Below are positions 31,941 to 44,870 of a stretch of DNA of 64,000 nucleotides, one piece after another. Below the pieces are notes generated by a model that was not told the DNA's origin, did no database searches, and saw only the letters and a program-made list of their open reading frames with translations. The translations under genes and the position numbers were made by a program. This DNA is from Bremia lactucae (lineage: Eukaryota > Oomycota > Peronosporomycetes > Peronosporales > Peronosporaceae). The DNA lies in the NCBI RefSeq assembly GCF_004359215.1, contig NC_090610.1, forward strand, positions 5,003,402-5,067,401. Direction: 5' to 3'. Each line of letters begins with the position of its first letter. Position 1 is the first letter of the stretch.

Positions 31941-33211
31941 GCGCACGGTTTCGAAACCCGTGTGCGTCGTCTATGAGGCCGCAAAGCTAGCAGCTACACG
32001 GCTATGGGCAGCTGTTGGTGATGCAAATGTTTCAGTCGACGCTAGTGCGTCAACTGTGGGGGATGAGTCACCTCCTACTCCAATTGGAGGTGACTCGTAT
32101 AATTCACCCGCTACTCTCATTGTAGGTGACTGGAGTCATCACAAGATAACTCCTCACCAAAAGGGTCTGACGAGGTGTCAAACAAGTTCGTTATCATGCA
32201 CGTTAGGACCCGTAGGCTAAACGGACGCGGCCCCGGTTGATCCGGAGGCCTTGACAGTTGCAACCGAGTCGGGCGATGACGCCGACTCGGCCTTCCCTGA
32301 ACGATGATAACTCTGGTAATATCAGTATGCATGACTAGGAACGAAGTGATCGTGAAGGTCACTTTGGTAAGCATACTTCTGGCGGTTCTTGTATGCATGA
32401 CCAAGGACTGAGTGATTGTACGTATCACTCCGAGAGTAATGTTAGCATTATCGTTAAAATGAACCAACGGGAGAGGGACCGCAATGAATCGCGGTCCGCT
32501 CCCGATAAGAAGCCCTGGTTGCCATGTAAGGGCAACCTGACTCGTTGGTCATGTTGACCAATGATCGATACCAAATTCTGTTATTCAACTCATACAGGCT
32601 TCAAAGCCGTGTGAGGACGAAACGAAATTCTTCATCGATGCCTTTTTCCAGCATCGGTGGTTACATGTAAGCGAGCAAAGGATATCACTTCTTTGTTACA
32701 TGGTTAGAAGCATATGTACAGAATATGCAAAGCATAGCCCGCGAGGCCTGGCTTGACAAACTGGATGCTTCGCGTGACCTGTTCGAAAAACGAACCGTAG
32801 TCAGTGCACGCTGCAAGCTGCACCGTTTGTCTAGATGCAGGGTTACCTTGCCTCTCGTGGGGGTCTCATGTCCATGCTGTTATAAGGGTTGACTTTATTC
32901 CGTTATTTTCGGGAGGACGTTGATCTCAAACGATCTCGTCGCGAATTAGCGGCGACGGTTGACGGTGTTTCTCGTGACCAATAGCAAGCTGTGGGCAAGT
33001 TGCTGTTGATCAAAGAACAAACGAACGGATACATCAGTCCCTTCAAAACGAGCTGGTGAAAGCTCGTCAAAAGCTCTCATCCTTGGAGGACTTAGTGGAA
33101 CGTCTGGTTCGTGAGGACCAGACTCTGTCCCGAGACCATCATGCTTTGGCTCGGGACCATCAGGCTTTGGCAGACGCCTTAGACCGTTCCGGTGTGATTC
33201 GGAACCGGTAG
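31941..33211 (+). pseudogene. Antisense ORF of element B2
   Basis: Same arrangement as in B1: an Ala/Asp-rich part with PPTPIGGD (31970-32110), a Cys-containing stretch at 32777-32890 (RCKLHRLSR, later CPCC), and a coiled coil at 33020-33208 (HQSLQNELVKARQKL onward) ending in a clean TAG at 33209-33211 after SGVIRNR. Stops and shifts interrupt the middle. Its 3' end overlaps the 3' end of pol on the other strand (32946-33593). Confidence 0.55.
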
Positions 33212-34561
33212 AAGCCTCGTACGGATGGTACGGACGGAGAGGCCCAACATAAAACGTAGGATGCGTACGCATTCTACGAGGCAGCTCGATCGTGTAAGCA
33301 TTGCCTTGGCGGTGCAGTGCACGAAACGGGCCAATATAGCTGGGCAGCAATTTATTAATGCTCAGATTTGTCACTACATGTTTAGGTAGGTTTACCGTAG
33401 CCAATAGGACAAGATCATTAAAATTAAATAAAAGAAATTTTGCGCTTTCGTTTTTTGTCAGAGTTCCGTTTCTGTCGGTCCACCGCATCAGCGATTGGAT
33501 CTTGCATGAAGGGGGGGGCACTGTTTCTCTACCCAGCATTGTCCTTATGAGCCGGTTTTCTTTTGCCTTAAGTGCGACCGGTGCGCACTGCACTGCGGAG
33601 ATTTCATTCTCCGCAGTAGTGAATTCATTCTTCTTCTTACTAATATTGTTGTTGTCGATGCTGAGTAATTAAGCATCGTTATCTTAGTCAGTTATAGCAT
33701 TATCGCTGTTACTAAGTTTGTCCATTTAAACGTTGATTGAATCATCACTGGTATTCTACGCATTGACCGTAGAGTCAATGCGTGATAGAAAGAGCTAGAT
33801 TATTATTTGTTCCAGCGAGTCCCTTCCCCTCCTGAATAATAGTCACTCTCAAACAAGGTGGGGATACGCGAATGGCGTAACCGGTGTATGCTTTGCTCAT
33901 GCATGCACTATTGATGGCAAATTCTACCATCGGCAGGAACTCGCTCCATTTCGTAAAAAGAGTGGGCGTATCCGCGAAGAATCTCTTCGAGGGAACGATT
34001 TGCACGTTTTGTCTGAACATCTGTTTCAGGATGGTCAAAAGTTGATATTTCAAAATGTGCTCCAAGTGATTCGAACACAGATTGCTAAAACTCCGCCGTG
34101 AACCTGGGTCTCGATCTGAGACTATTCAACGGTTGTAACCCGTGGCGTCGGAACATCGTGTCAACAAAGACACGGGCCCAGCCTTTGGCTGGGATCGATT
34201 CTGGGACTGCAACAAGATGTACCATCTTGCTGAAAAGGTCAACAAACACAAAGATACCGTAATTCTTGCGATCGTTTTTGGGAAATTCGAAGACGGAGTC
34301 CATAGATACGGACTGCCATCACTCTGCCGGAGCAGGCAGAGATTGTAACGGAGCACGGAATGAAGCACTGGGCTTCACCCGTTGACAAATTTCGCAAGAA
34401 CGTGTGTACTTGTGGACGAGTTCATATTGGTGTGGCCAGTAGAAGTCACGGCTTATCGTGGGATAAGTTTTCTTACGTCCACGGTGTACACCTACTGGTG
34501 CGTCGTGGCGCTCATACATGATGCTTAAACGCGAATTATTATGGTGTGGGGATGAGGACAA
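32946..34561 (-). pseudogene. Integrase of B2
   Basis: The His/Cys zinc-binding part is at 34561-34319 (CEICQRVKPS), the core with VFVDLFSKMVH at 34303-34085, further core at 34065-33775, and a 215-codon C-terminal frame at 33593-32946 (RRMRTHPTFYVG). The last frame runs into the antisense gene region. No chromodomain was recognised. Confidence 0.75.
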
Positions 34562-34835
34562 GAGGTGTGTCTTCAGAACTGGCTGTATAAAAAAATACAG
34601 TTAATTATTGCGTGTTGTGGATTGATCGGTTGAGGATCGATACAATTGCGACGATTCTATAAATGATTGTTGTGATGATTTTTTTAGGTAATCCATCAAC
34701 CCTTTAAAAGCCTTTTCTTCTTGATAGGCTCTTCTGACGTCGTCAAGTAATGTTGACGACGGAACACTTATCCTCACTGTTGTTTTGCACAGCCCGCTCA
34801 ATATCGGGCCGACACGAAAGGGCATCAGCGACGAC

Positions 34836-36060
34836 TTAGGTCGTCCTGGTTTCTATTTCACTGAGAAAGTGCATTCTGCGAAGAAATGCAACTAGCTTGC
34901 CATTCTTTGCGAGAGATGGGGACTGTTTACGGCCGTTCGTAAAGATGCATGGTCCGTATAAACAATGAACGGTATATCTCCCAAGAGGTAGACCCTTAAC
35001 TGAGCCAGTGCGTGGCAAGGAGTTCCTTGTTATGCTGTGGATCATTGCGTTCAGCTGGTTGAAGCTGACGCGATTGATATCAGACGACGCGCTCTGCGCC
35101 GTCTGAGTCATACTGCATTTACGCACAGCCGATTGCAAATCGCTGGCGACACAGACAACATGAAATGGTCTGTTTTAGTCCGCAATCGCCAGGATTGACG
35201 ATTTCATCAAGCTTTGCTTAATACTCCAAAAGAATGACCACTTTACATTCTTCTCCAACACAGAAGAAATATGAACTATCATTTCGGCATAATCGCGGGA
35301 GTAATTGTGTAAGTGCGCCGCAAAGCCGAGGAGCTTTCGAAGTCCCTTTACATCGACTTGCACAGGCCAGTCGGTGGTCGCCTTGATCTTTTCCGGATCA
35401 GGGCGTAAACTGTGTTTACACACGATGCACCCAAAAAGTGGTATTCCGCTTGCAGCAAATATAAACTTCTTCAGATTTGCATACAACTTATGTTTGCGCA
35501 TAAGTATAAAAACCTTTTGGATGTGGGTGCGATGTACTTCAATGTCCAGCTTTCCGTTCATGGCTCTGTTTTGAACGAAGACGTCATCAATAACTCGGTG
35601 CGAAATCCCGCACCGACCTTAACAGATTGGTTTCACATTTGTTAAATGTTGCAGGGGCATTACTTAGTCCCTATGGAATGACTAGTCCGTCCCATACCAT
35701 TCCACTTGTGGTACTTTCTTCTGTGAGCGAGATATCCTGTTCACGTGTAAGGATCTGATAAAATCCGTCCATCAGATCCATTGACGAAAAGATGGTACTC
35801 TTTGACATTCCGTCAATGATTTAGTCTTTTCGTGTTATCGAAGTTTAAGCCAGCATCGTTGCAGGGTTCAATTTATCGAACGCATGCCTAATCCGCCATC
35901 CTCCTGCTGATTTTCGAACACGGAAGGTCGGAGAGCTATGTGGGGAGGTTGATTCTCTCACACAGCCGCTGATAAGCGATCGGCAAAGATTTTGTAGATC
36001 GCTAATACCTGTTCACGAGGCAGTGGCCACACAGTTATTCGACCCTGGAATCAGGTCGAT
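34836..36060 (-). pseudogene. Reverse transcriptase and RNase H of B2
   Basis: The RT thumb/connection segment is at 35561-35175 (LFGCIVCKH...LLGFAAHLHNYSRDYAEM). RNase H spans 35175-34836. The palm is degraded around 35600-36000. Confidence 0.7.
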
Positions 36061-36141
36061 TTCGTTCCGAGTGCTTGATCCTATGGCAACTCGCACGGTT
36101 CGGATTCATGGAATATATCCCGAACCTCGTTAAAATCTTTA

Positions 36142-37139
36142 TTAAAAGGATTTGTCTTCAATGACGACCAGGTGGAAAAAAGTATAACGTTCAATCCGAG
36201 TCTTTTCATTGAGGACACTTATGTCCATCGACGAGCTGGTGGTAATCCGTTCGTTCTTAGAGTATACCATTGCCGATCGTATATCGGCCACGTACTTGCC
36301 AGCTGTGACAAGTACGCAGATCTGCTTGACTTTGCCACTGCGCGGATCACGCAATAATCGCTTCGATTCTAGCTTTGGCAATTGAGTTATTTCCAATGTT
36401 AACTTCGTCGGCGCTATCAGATCAAGCGAATAAGCGCCTACACTTTATCCGTTGTTTACCAAGACATTTAATGTCTCACTTTCCTCTTTGGAGCTTACTT
36501 TCAAAGGAAACTGGGAAATTTTGACCTTAGTTTTGGCGACTTACTTCCGCAAAATCTTGGGAATGTATTCCCTCAAGTTTTACTTGGGAGTATCCTCCCC
36601 AACTTCCTCTAGCTGTGGTTGCGCAACCACAGCAAGATCTTCAACGATCGACTGGAGAGTCGATCCGGGACTTTCGCACTGTCTCTTATAGACAGGCGTT
36701 TCAATTTTAGTTGTTGTTGCTTTCAACCTATTCGAGTGGCGAAATTTGACGCTGCCTGTGCTTATGCAGAGCCGTCGGTATATAACTCCACATGTGATGG
36801 GTTGACACTGAAGTCTTGTGCAGTCGTGCAGACTACTGAACCACGAGTGAGGCCATTGCACTTACTCGCAGGACATCCACACGCTTCCGTACGCTCCAGG
36901 ACGTTCATCAGATGACCCTCTGATGAACGAGAGGCAGGCATTGTCACGGCTTGATGCTGTGAGTTTCTGATTGGTTCGTACTTTCTGAGCCAAGATAATC
37001 CAAGGATGACATCAAATTTGTCATCCAAATCTATTACCATGAAATCATCATCGTACTGTTTACTCTTTAATGTATATTTTATACTAACTCCACGTTTCTT
37101 TACTGTTACAGATGCGCCTGTTGCTAGGCGCACTGTCAT
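36142..37139 (-). pseudogene. Protease and linker of B2
   Basis: Retropepsin C-terminal part at 37139-36762 (DVILGLSWLRKYEP). The linker to RT at 36396-36142 carries SGKVKQI as in other copies. The active-site Asp region lies upstream near 37230, where the frame is broken. Confidence 0.7.
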
Positions 37140-38450
37140 CCGCGTTAGAAAAATAACGCGCTCAATAAGTTTATAGTCTGCGATCTTCTAGCGATTGGCG
37201 ACTAATAAAATTATTTTACCCCCACAATCGACTAGGGACTTAAGTGGCAATTTGTTTGACACTTATACTTTCAGGGTGATGAGGTTAACCTCATCCCCTG
37301 GAGCAGTTACATACAATGTTTGTGTGTAAGGAGCAACTTTCGTCAAAGGCCTGCAAATTCTTTTGACGTTGCTGGATCAGTAGGGCGTTCTACACCGACT
37401 GACCCCGACCGTATTTTTATAATCCGCATCGCCGTTGCAATTTCGCAACAGCGATGGATTCGCGTCCTCCGCTGTTCCTAGCGGGAAGTCCATCGTTTCG
37501 CTCAGTGTTTCCATGCCCTAGGCGTCGAACACTAAGCTGATAGGCGTAGTGGTCCGTCTTTTGACAACGATTGCATTTTTGCAATCGTTTGTAATTTGAA
37601 TAGCGAGACTTTTTGGTCTCTAAATACGAGAGATCCTGGGTTCTGGAACATCGTTGTCTTGTCGTCTCGGTGGACGATATGAAATCGAATGGACGAAAGC
37701 CTGCTCCAGGCTGAAGACCTCCTGTTCCGCTATAGAGATCGCATGGTCGAGCGACTCTAATTCTAGCAGCTCGGCTCGAGCCCTGAATTTGGCACGTGGC
37801 GGCTCAAATGTTTGCCCGAGCCGGGTCTTAAAGACAACATACGGCCCAAAACCAAGGGTAGTGAAGCTTAAGACCTAAAGCACAAGAATTGGCACGTCCG
37901 GCTAAGTTGGACGTGCCAAATTTCACTTTCGTCGCATCATGATTGATGCGGCGAGCTTCAATGGCGTCGTCTAATTCGTCGGGCCGTCTTGAAAGGGAGT
38001 CTCGTTCGACTGGCTTAAGCTTAGAGATTTCTATCTTTAAGCTTTCGAGTCGTTGCGGTCCGACGCTTCCGCGTCGGACCGCTAGCAGCGTTTAAATGCA
38101 ACTATCCCGACAGTTGTAACTGTTGAGTACCCTGTCATCTCAACACCTCTGCGTGTTGAGAACCTTGCTTGTGAAGCAAGGCTACTTTTTCTTAAGCCCC
38201 GTCGTTTCCATGTTGTACGTACTCGGCAATATCCGCAATTTGCTCGCTTGTTGAAAAGCGAACAACATGGTGCTAACGGCCGGCCCGCTTACGACCAAAA
38301 TCAGGCGTTCGATCGCTCTCCACTCAAGGTCACTCAAATGAGTGAACCTTACGCGTCGCATGATAGCCTTCTTGAGGTGCTTGAAAGCTCCATTCTTCTT
38401 CATTTAACATTTCCATGTAGGATGGAACGTGCGTAGGTTGCTTAACGGAC
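37140..38450 (-). pseudogene. Gag region of B2
   Basis: It is collinear with the B1 gag (11127-12040). Pieces such as 38403-38182 (LSDLEWRAIERL) are visible but no long frame remains. Confidence 0.6.
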
Positions 38451-38456
38451 AACGAA

Positions 38457-38465
38457 GTGCTACCA
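38457..38465 (-). other. Primer-binding site of B2
   Basis: TGGTAGCAC on the minus strand, two bases inside the LTR. It is identical to the family A site. Confidence 0.7.
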
Positions 38466-38467
38466 GG

Positions 38468-38978
38468 TGTAACGAAGCGCCTTTTGCTAGTACTGATAAC
38501 AGTACTAGTCAACCTACACTGATTACAGAAAGGGTGCGGTGCCTCGACTACATCACGTACACGATGTGCAGGGGAAGGGTCTAAGTTGCTAAGAATCTTA
38601 GCTACTAAAGGTGAATTCTATGGCTTTAGAATAGGGAAAAAAGTAAAATAGTATTACTATATGAAGTTATTTTGTAACGACCTTCTATCTGCTTACTTTA
38701 ATATATAAATAATTAACTATGCAAATCGCTTCCTTGTGCGACGGCTAATCGCGTCTTGTAACGACTGGCGGGGTTAATTTAAATTAAAAGTAAGCCAATC
38801 AATAGAACTAATTACTTATTGCGTCACTATTACCAAATTTGGTAATTTTGGAACATTTTAGTCAAAATTATTTTAAAAGATAATTATCTTGTGCTTATTA
38901 TTTTTATTTCCTCTCATAGAAAAGAATTTATTATACCTCTTATAGGAAATGATATTTATGTGATGGGACACCCCGCGA
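38468..38978 (-). repeat. LTR, family B (5' LTR of B2)
   Basis: It matches 31323-31826; the right terminal bases are altered (GCGACT for GTTACA), so the exact end is uncertain by a few bases. Confidence 0.8.
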
Positions 38979-39560
38979 CTGTTTGAGCGGTCGGCCGAAA
39001 TCGCCGCCCCCCTTACCCGAGCTCATCATTTGATGAACGTTTACCAATCTCTTCAAATGCATATCTTACCAGGCATAGCCCAAAAAAATTTGTGTATCGC
39101 TAACAATAGAATTACCGTCATTCAGTGAGGTGCTAACGCAGCAATCTCAATGGAGGCAACTTTCGTGAAGAGACCTGCGAATACTTTTCACGTTGCTAGA
39201 TCAGCAGGGTGCTCCGCACCCGAAACCCTGACATACGTCGCATTCACCGCGGCGTCTGCTAACGATGCGTCTCCTGGTGAAGCGGAAATAGTTCTTTCAG
39301 CTCCTCATTCTTGGGGAAAGCATCGCCTTCGCGAGCAGGTCATCCATCATGAATTTCTGCTTGATATATTCTGGTTTGATGATGCCTCGCTTTGTGAAAT
39401 CACAGATAAATTTGATACGAATGCCTACAATCTTAAATTTTGATATGCTGGCCTTCGCTTCAAGCTGTCCGATTGGAGTCTATCGGTATATAAACATGGG
39501 TATTGGCTCGCTCACTGCCTATCCGATTTCATGCAACAGCTCGCGTTATCACCAGCATCT
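38979..39560. other. Mixed transposon debris
   Basis: 39150-39220 matches the family B gag-protease border. On the minus strand at about 39445-39310 a Ty1/copia C-terminal piece is visible (VGIRIKF, then IKPEYIKQ and LLAKAML). The remainder has no recognised content. Confidence 0.5.
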
Positions 39561-39573
39561 AAGGCCGACGTCG

Positions 39574-40661
39574 TTAACTCGACTTCCATGGAAGACATCG
39601 ACACCGCGTCAGTAGGGCATCCCGCCCGTACTGCGCTCCTGCATTTCTTGACACCTCAGTGGTCGATGCAGAACTCGTGCGTCTCGCACGCTGGTTCTTG
39701 CCATCGCCCTTTGGGAAGGGAGACGTCTTGCTAGGCGTCTTCGCCCCAGCACGGACCCTGGCATAGCAGCGAGCCATCATATGGCCGCGCTTGCCGCATT
39801 AACAGCAGACAACGTCTGCATTGCCCAACTCCATGGGAGTGGCATCTGAACTCTCGGTCGACGGCTTATACCAAGCTGTCGCCGAGGCACTGTTGTAGGA
39901 TTGCTCCTCAACTAAGGCAATTTGGATTGCCTCGTTCTTCGTCGACGCACCTTCCTGAAAAGGGCCTGTCGCGCTCCAAAGAAGCGCGCTTGAAGCAACA
40001 CTATGTTGTTCGGCGACTGATACATGGCGCGATTTTTTCTCTTAAAGATCGCCCATGTAGAGAACGCCTTTCTGTCCGCCAAAAGCGCCGAGTAAGCCCA
40101 CTCTGAGGCCTCACCGCGCAGGTGCGACATGGCGTACGACATCATCCGGCTATCGTCCCCGATGAGCTGCGCAACACCGCATTGCTCCACGGCTAAAAGT
40201 CAGTAAACAATCGTGTGCGCTGCAGTTCCATCGAACTTGAACGGGTCCGTCCGAATGGGCCTCGGCTGATGCGGCCGGGCAGAGAGCATCTCAACAGTCA
40301 TGTTGCGAGCCTCGCTCCGAGCCTGCTCATGCCTCAGCTCATCCTGAGTCTGAGTGACGGACTCCGCCGCAGCATGGTTCTGTGCCTCGGATGCGGCTCT
40401 CCGCCGTCCGAGCACAAATGCCTCAAACTGCTCCAACTGAGCAACATGTTGCTCAGGAGGACTACCCAGGAGCCTCGCCAGGGCTTGTTCACCAAGTCCC
40501 TGCGCCATTTGCCCTGTTACCTCTCGATGATGTTCTGAGAGGTGAATGAATGAGCTTAATCGATCTTGAGGCTCATTCTCACGTACACACGCAGAGATGC
40601 GGGTCGTAGAAAGGTTTTCAAGTGCTACCAAGTGTAGGCGGGCACGTCGTAATGCGGCCAC
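39574..40661 (-). pseudogene. Gag of truncated family A element A3
   Basis: Minus-strand frames 40661-40200, 40190-39912 and 39780-39574 match the A2 gag. 40661-40200 is a clean N-terminal gag frame of 153 codons. Pol is absent; the copy stops near 39560. Confidence 0.7.
40622..40630 (-). other. Primer-binding site of A3
   Basis: TGGTAGCAC on the minus strand, two bases after the LTR. Confidence 0.65.
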
Positions 40662-41163
40662 GCTCTACTTAGATAGACACCCTAGCACAGCGGGAAGCTG
40701 TTAAGCCAGCTTATCTTGCGTGCAGTGAGGTAGTTGTGGTGGCGCCTTAGCGAGATCACCCAACGCACTAACAACTTTAGTTAAGTGTCGTCACGGGGGA
40801 GGTAATCCGGCTCCTCGAGCGCACTTGCCAAGTAGGAAGTAGTTTTCAGACTGATTTAGATTTAATCTTATTAAATATAAATATCTGCTTTTAACAATCA
40901 AAATGTCACCTCTATAGATAACACTTAATATGTATTGCGAGTGTATCTTTCTAGATACCTCGCGTAACGGATGACGCAAACGGTCATCCCTCCTAATGTG
41001 AATGCACCTACGTGCATCACATACACATGGGTTGGTCACAAATGTGAACCACACCCGAGTGCTGGGTCTAATTACCTTATTTAAGTAGTTGACCATCCCC
41101 TTAAGTACACCAAGTGTACTTAACGGGGACTGTGAAACATTAAAGCAACTTTAGCCCGTTACA
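40633..41163 (-). repeat. LTR, family A (5' LTR of A3)
   Basis: It runs from TGTAGG to GTTACA as read on the plus strand. A perfect 10-bp stem with CAA loop lies at 41101-41123. Confidence 0.85.
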
Positions 41164-42148
41164 AAAGTAAAAAGTTCTTTTAAGGTCAGTCATTTTATTC
41201 AGTTAAGTTGGTTCTCTCTATTTATTTTTATGCGTTGGCTAATCGATACCGAACCACTCTAAGCTAACTACACTATTTTCTGCAGGCGTTAGATAATGCC
41301 GCAGCTCTGATGGCTTGTTCACCATCCTCAAGTGAGATCCACGTAGATTCTAGGAGGCTTACGATATACAGCTTTTAGAAAGTGGATGATTGACGGTAGA
41401 TTTGATGTTGCTGGTCGTGCGCGGTGATTCAACGTTGCTGATCGCGCACGTAATTTCGACGTTGGTATATTTAATGAAATGTGATGGGCTGTGATAATGA
41501 CATTTAATTGGCTAAAAACTGATGGTGTGAATTTAGGATAAGCGAAGGTGAGTTTGGACATTTCCTTGAATAATTTAATGAACAGGCAAAAAAATTGAGA
41601 GCTTCAATAACAGATATTATATTTATTAGCTTGGGACGACGTCATTCCTCGCGGCTCGTGGAAAGTAAGACGATAATATCTCAGGAGATGCTTCATCCTT
41701 AAGCGACTACCATGAAAATACAGAATGTGCTACTACAAGTTCGCGGAATCGCGAGCTCTGGTAAACCGATGATAGATAGACATACGGGATTATCGCATTC
41801 CGCTACGTGTTCAGCTGTCGAATTTTTGTACGGTAATGTAAGATCACGGCTTGCTTAATCTTTTTATTTGTTGCTATCTTGTGGCATCAGCGCGAGCTTC
41901 AAGGATTCTAGATCGAAGAACCAACGGACGCTAGTGTCCAAGACTCTTTCCGATACAAGGCCGACGTGATGCGATGATTGGGGACGTCGTTGTCCTCGTC
42001 ATACGATTCGATCAAAGACGTGCTCTTGTCCGATGGGTACCTACAACCGACCTGGTCACGACTAATTTGAGCACTCTGACGATTGAAATGCAGACATTTG
42101 CAATGAATTTGCGGTGCAGATATTGCATAAATTAAATAAACCAACAAA
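41164..42148. other. AT-rich interval without gene
   Basis: No LTR-element similarity. It contains the dispersed repeat at 41388-41540. The part 41890-42148 has only short frames that I do not recognise. Confidence 0.4.
41388..41540 (+). repeat. Dispersed ~150-bp repeat, copy 1
   Basis: It matches 58328-58480 in the same orientation. Inside is a short direct duplication around CGTGC and TTTCAACGTTG-like words. Both copies lie shortly after a family A LTR end. Confidence 0.7.
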
Positions 42149-43455
42149 GTGTTGCTTCAGGCGCGCTTCTTTGGAACACGACAGGCCAAGCATTCCCTGC
42201 AAGAATATGTGCAGGAGATGCGCTCGCTGTTGGAGTCGATTAGTGCGGGTCCGATACCGGAATTCATAAACGGACTGCGGCAAGGCCCATCGCGACAGGA
42301 TCTATTCAAAAAAGTGCCGTCGACGATGGAAGTGGAAAGCGAAATTGCCTTAAATAAGGAGCAGTTCTTCAGCAATGCCTCGGCAACAGCTTGGTATAAG
42401 CCGTCACTCGATAGGCTAGATGCCACCTCTATGGAGTTGCGCGGTACAGACGTAGTCTGCTACAACTGCGGCAAGCGCGGCCATTTGATGGCTCGCTTCT
42501 ATATCAGAGTCTTTGCTGGTGAGACGCCCAGCAAGTGGCTTTGCCAGGATGGCAAGCGAGAAAAAGCAACCGTTCGGTTAGCGAACGGTGCGCTTGTAAA
42601 GTTTGAGGGAGCTCAAGTTGAAGACGCCTTCAGTTTTAGTGACTTCTCCTGTAAAAAGAAGCTCATAGTGCTAGGTATGGAGAGTCCGTTAGACCTCATC
42701 CTAGGCGTGCCATGGTTGGCAAGACACCAATCATGGAGAGACTGGCGTACAGACACAGTTGCTAACTCTACGCAGGACACCGGAAAGGACCGGCTCCTGC
42801 GAGAGGCTTCTGTAACTGATGTCGTGTACAACACAGTTGAGGATGCGTTGACGAGTTGCCAACTGCCACCAAGTCCTACCCAGCTCGTGGAGACTGAGGA
42901 AGTGAAAAGGACGATGACAAGTAGTCATGCATCGAATGGTCCTGCACAGAACCGAAAGTCTGTGGCAGGCTGACAAGAAGCCAAGCGTCGCAAGAACCGG
43001 CGTAGAGACTAGAGCCTGGTGCGGTTGAGAGGGGTGCGTTAGCCGAGAGAGCAACGACACCAGCTTTCCAGTCAAAGGTCTTGGTGACTTAAAAACGAGT
43101 ACCGACAGATAAGGGGATCAAAGGGGTGTCAAAATTAAAGATTTTTGGATCAGTCCCGATAAAAGAGGACATGCATTCGAACAAGATGCTTGAGGGCGTA
43201 AAATATAAAATGGCGTAGACATCCATAGTCAAGATCCTCCAGCACGTCTTGAAAGTTGCCGAAGAGATTTTGAAACTTCCGGAGATGTAGGAATATGTTC
43301 CTTGTCATTTAAGGAAGGAGAGATCTACGAAGTAGTCGTACCAGATCCAGTAGAGAACTTGGTGGTCGTCCACAATGATTGACCACGTCCTAGAAGTGGA
43401 CAAAAATAAACGATTCGCTGCTCAAGGCTGGGATGATTTGGAAGACAGCCCGTTT
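42149..43455 (+). pseudogene. Family A gag-protease fragment
   Basis: A long frame (42149-42973, 274 codons) starts inside gag, has a knuckle CYNCGKRGHLMARF whose last Cys is replaced by Phe, and runs on into protease sequence with an internal deletion. The linker continues to about 43455, where similarity stops abruptly. Confidence 0.75.
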
Positions 43456-44870
43456 TTTTTTAATTTTCGGAAATATCGAGAAGTCCTTAATCCATAACTG
43501 GAGTTTTTCTCCCTCTTTACCCTCAAATGTCTTTACATTGATGACTAGATCGCGAGCCTTGGGCTCTGAGAAACAGAAGCTGTACGGGTACGTAAACTCC
43601 GACAGGGTTTACCCGTGTGCGGCGGTTGCTGCCGAGGCGGTACGACTGAAATGCATGCTCGGTTGGCCAGGTTTGCTGACGAGATAGCGACTGGTTCCAT
43701 TCACGGCGGACGCGTGGGATGCGTTCAAATTGAGCATCCGGAAGGAAAAGCTCCGTTTAGTCAATCAACGTCGACGCACAACACGGAGAACGCTAAATTA
43801 CATCGACTGCGCCAACAGAAATTCTGCATTCTGCGCTACAAACAAGTGCCCCTACCTCCACGGGGTATATCACTGATATGATAGCGGCTTTTCGCTCCGG
43901 GATTATGTAGGGGACACTCCTTTCAGCGAGTGTGGTCAGCCGTCGATGACTGCATCCGCCGCAAGCAGGCGCTACAACGGGGCAGGCTTTTAGAGCAGCG
44001 ACTTATACAAAAGGACAAACGAGTAAATATGATTCCCGACGGGTTCCGATGAAGTGTGGCGATTTCTCGGTTAAGCGTTTGGAAGCGGTGAGCGATGGAC
44101 CGGTTCGAAAGGTGCATGAAAAGGCTGACATGCATGAGTGCCAGTTTTAGCAACCCCCGTCATCACTCGCTGGACGGCAAATTGTCCTTCCATGGCTGAT
44201 GCTTGATGACTAAGCGCAGCCAATCATGGAAGCGGAAGCGGAAGTGGTGATCAGGTCACTCCACACGGGCAAGGCGTGTGATTCGGATGAATTGGGCAAT
44301 GACTCGTAACGGGTTTTCACCGACGTCCTGGTACCGTGCCTTACCCGTTTATATAATCCGTGGATACGACGTCTGTCTGCTTTTTAAAGATCTGCTGGAT
44401 GGCTCCACCGTCCAGCGTGATCGATAAGACCTCATGTCTGCCTTGTCAGCGGCAAAATTGGAGTCGCTTCAACTCGCCGTCGACACGATAACCTTATCGG
44501 CACTGATATTCAGTCCTAACTTACTTGCTTTGTTACTTTTAGGTATCGCGCGACTCTTTTGACCAATTTCCAGTCGCTGACGGCGGACTTGTGCACCGCT
44601 CTGCCGTGTGAACTGCGAGGCTCACGTCGGGCCACGTGCATCGGGTCAACAGCAGTGAACAAGTCGATGGTATCATGTAGTGCGGCCGGGCAAAAACCTT
44701 TTTGATTAGGGTGGACGATGCGCCGACGGTGGTTGCTTGCCCTCGTCGCGAGAATGCGTGTCAGGATCTGATAATCTGTGCTTAGCAAAGCTAGAGGCCG
44801 AAAATTAAGTGGAACTCCTTCTTCCCGCCTTTTTTAGACAGAATATGTCCGCCTCCATAAAGGCAGATGA
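43456..44870. mobile_element. LINE and Ty1/copia debris
   Basis: The plus strand at about 43700-44400 shows LINE linker and early RT words (AWDAFKLSIRKEKLR; later LTRLYNPW). The minus strand at 44845-44590 carries LINE RT (STDYQILTRILATR and VHPNQKGF). Directly beyond it, 44587-44516 on the minus strand resembles Ty1/copia (DWKLVKRVARYLK). The pieces are in conflicting orientation and all broken. Confidence 0.6.

Larger units (their letters stand above)
31323..38978 (-). mobile_element. Family B Ty3/gypsy element B2, near full length
   Basis: LTRs at 31323-31826 and 38468-38978 enclose, on the minus strand, gag, protease, linker, RT, RNase H, integrase and a plus-strand antisense ORF. At 7.66 kb it is the most complete B copy here and serves as reference for the RT deletion in B1. 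Stops and shifts break gag and pol. Confidence 0.85.

Noticed and set aside
43615..43881. 88-codon plus-strand frame as a zinc-binding gene because of its CGGCC start
   Set aside because: It overlaps LINE linker sequence in another frame and has no conserved pattern.
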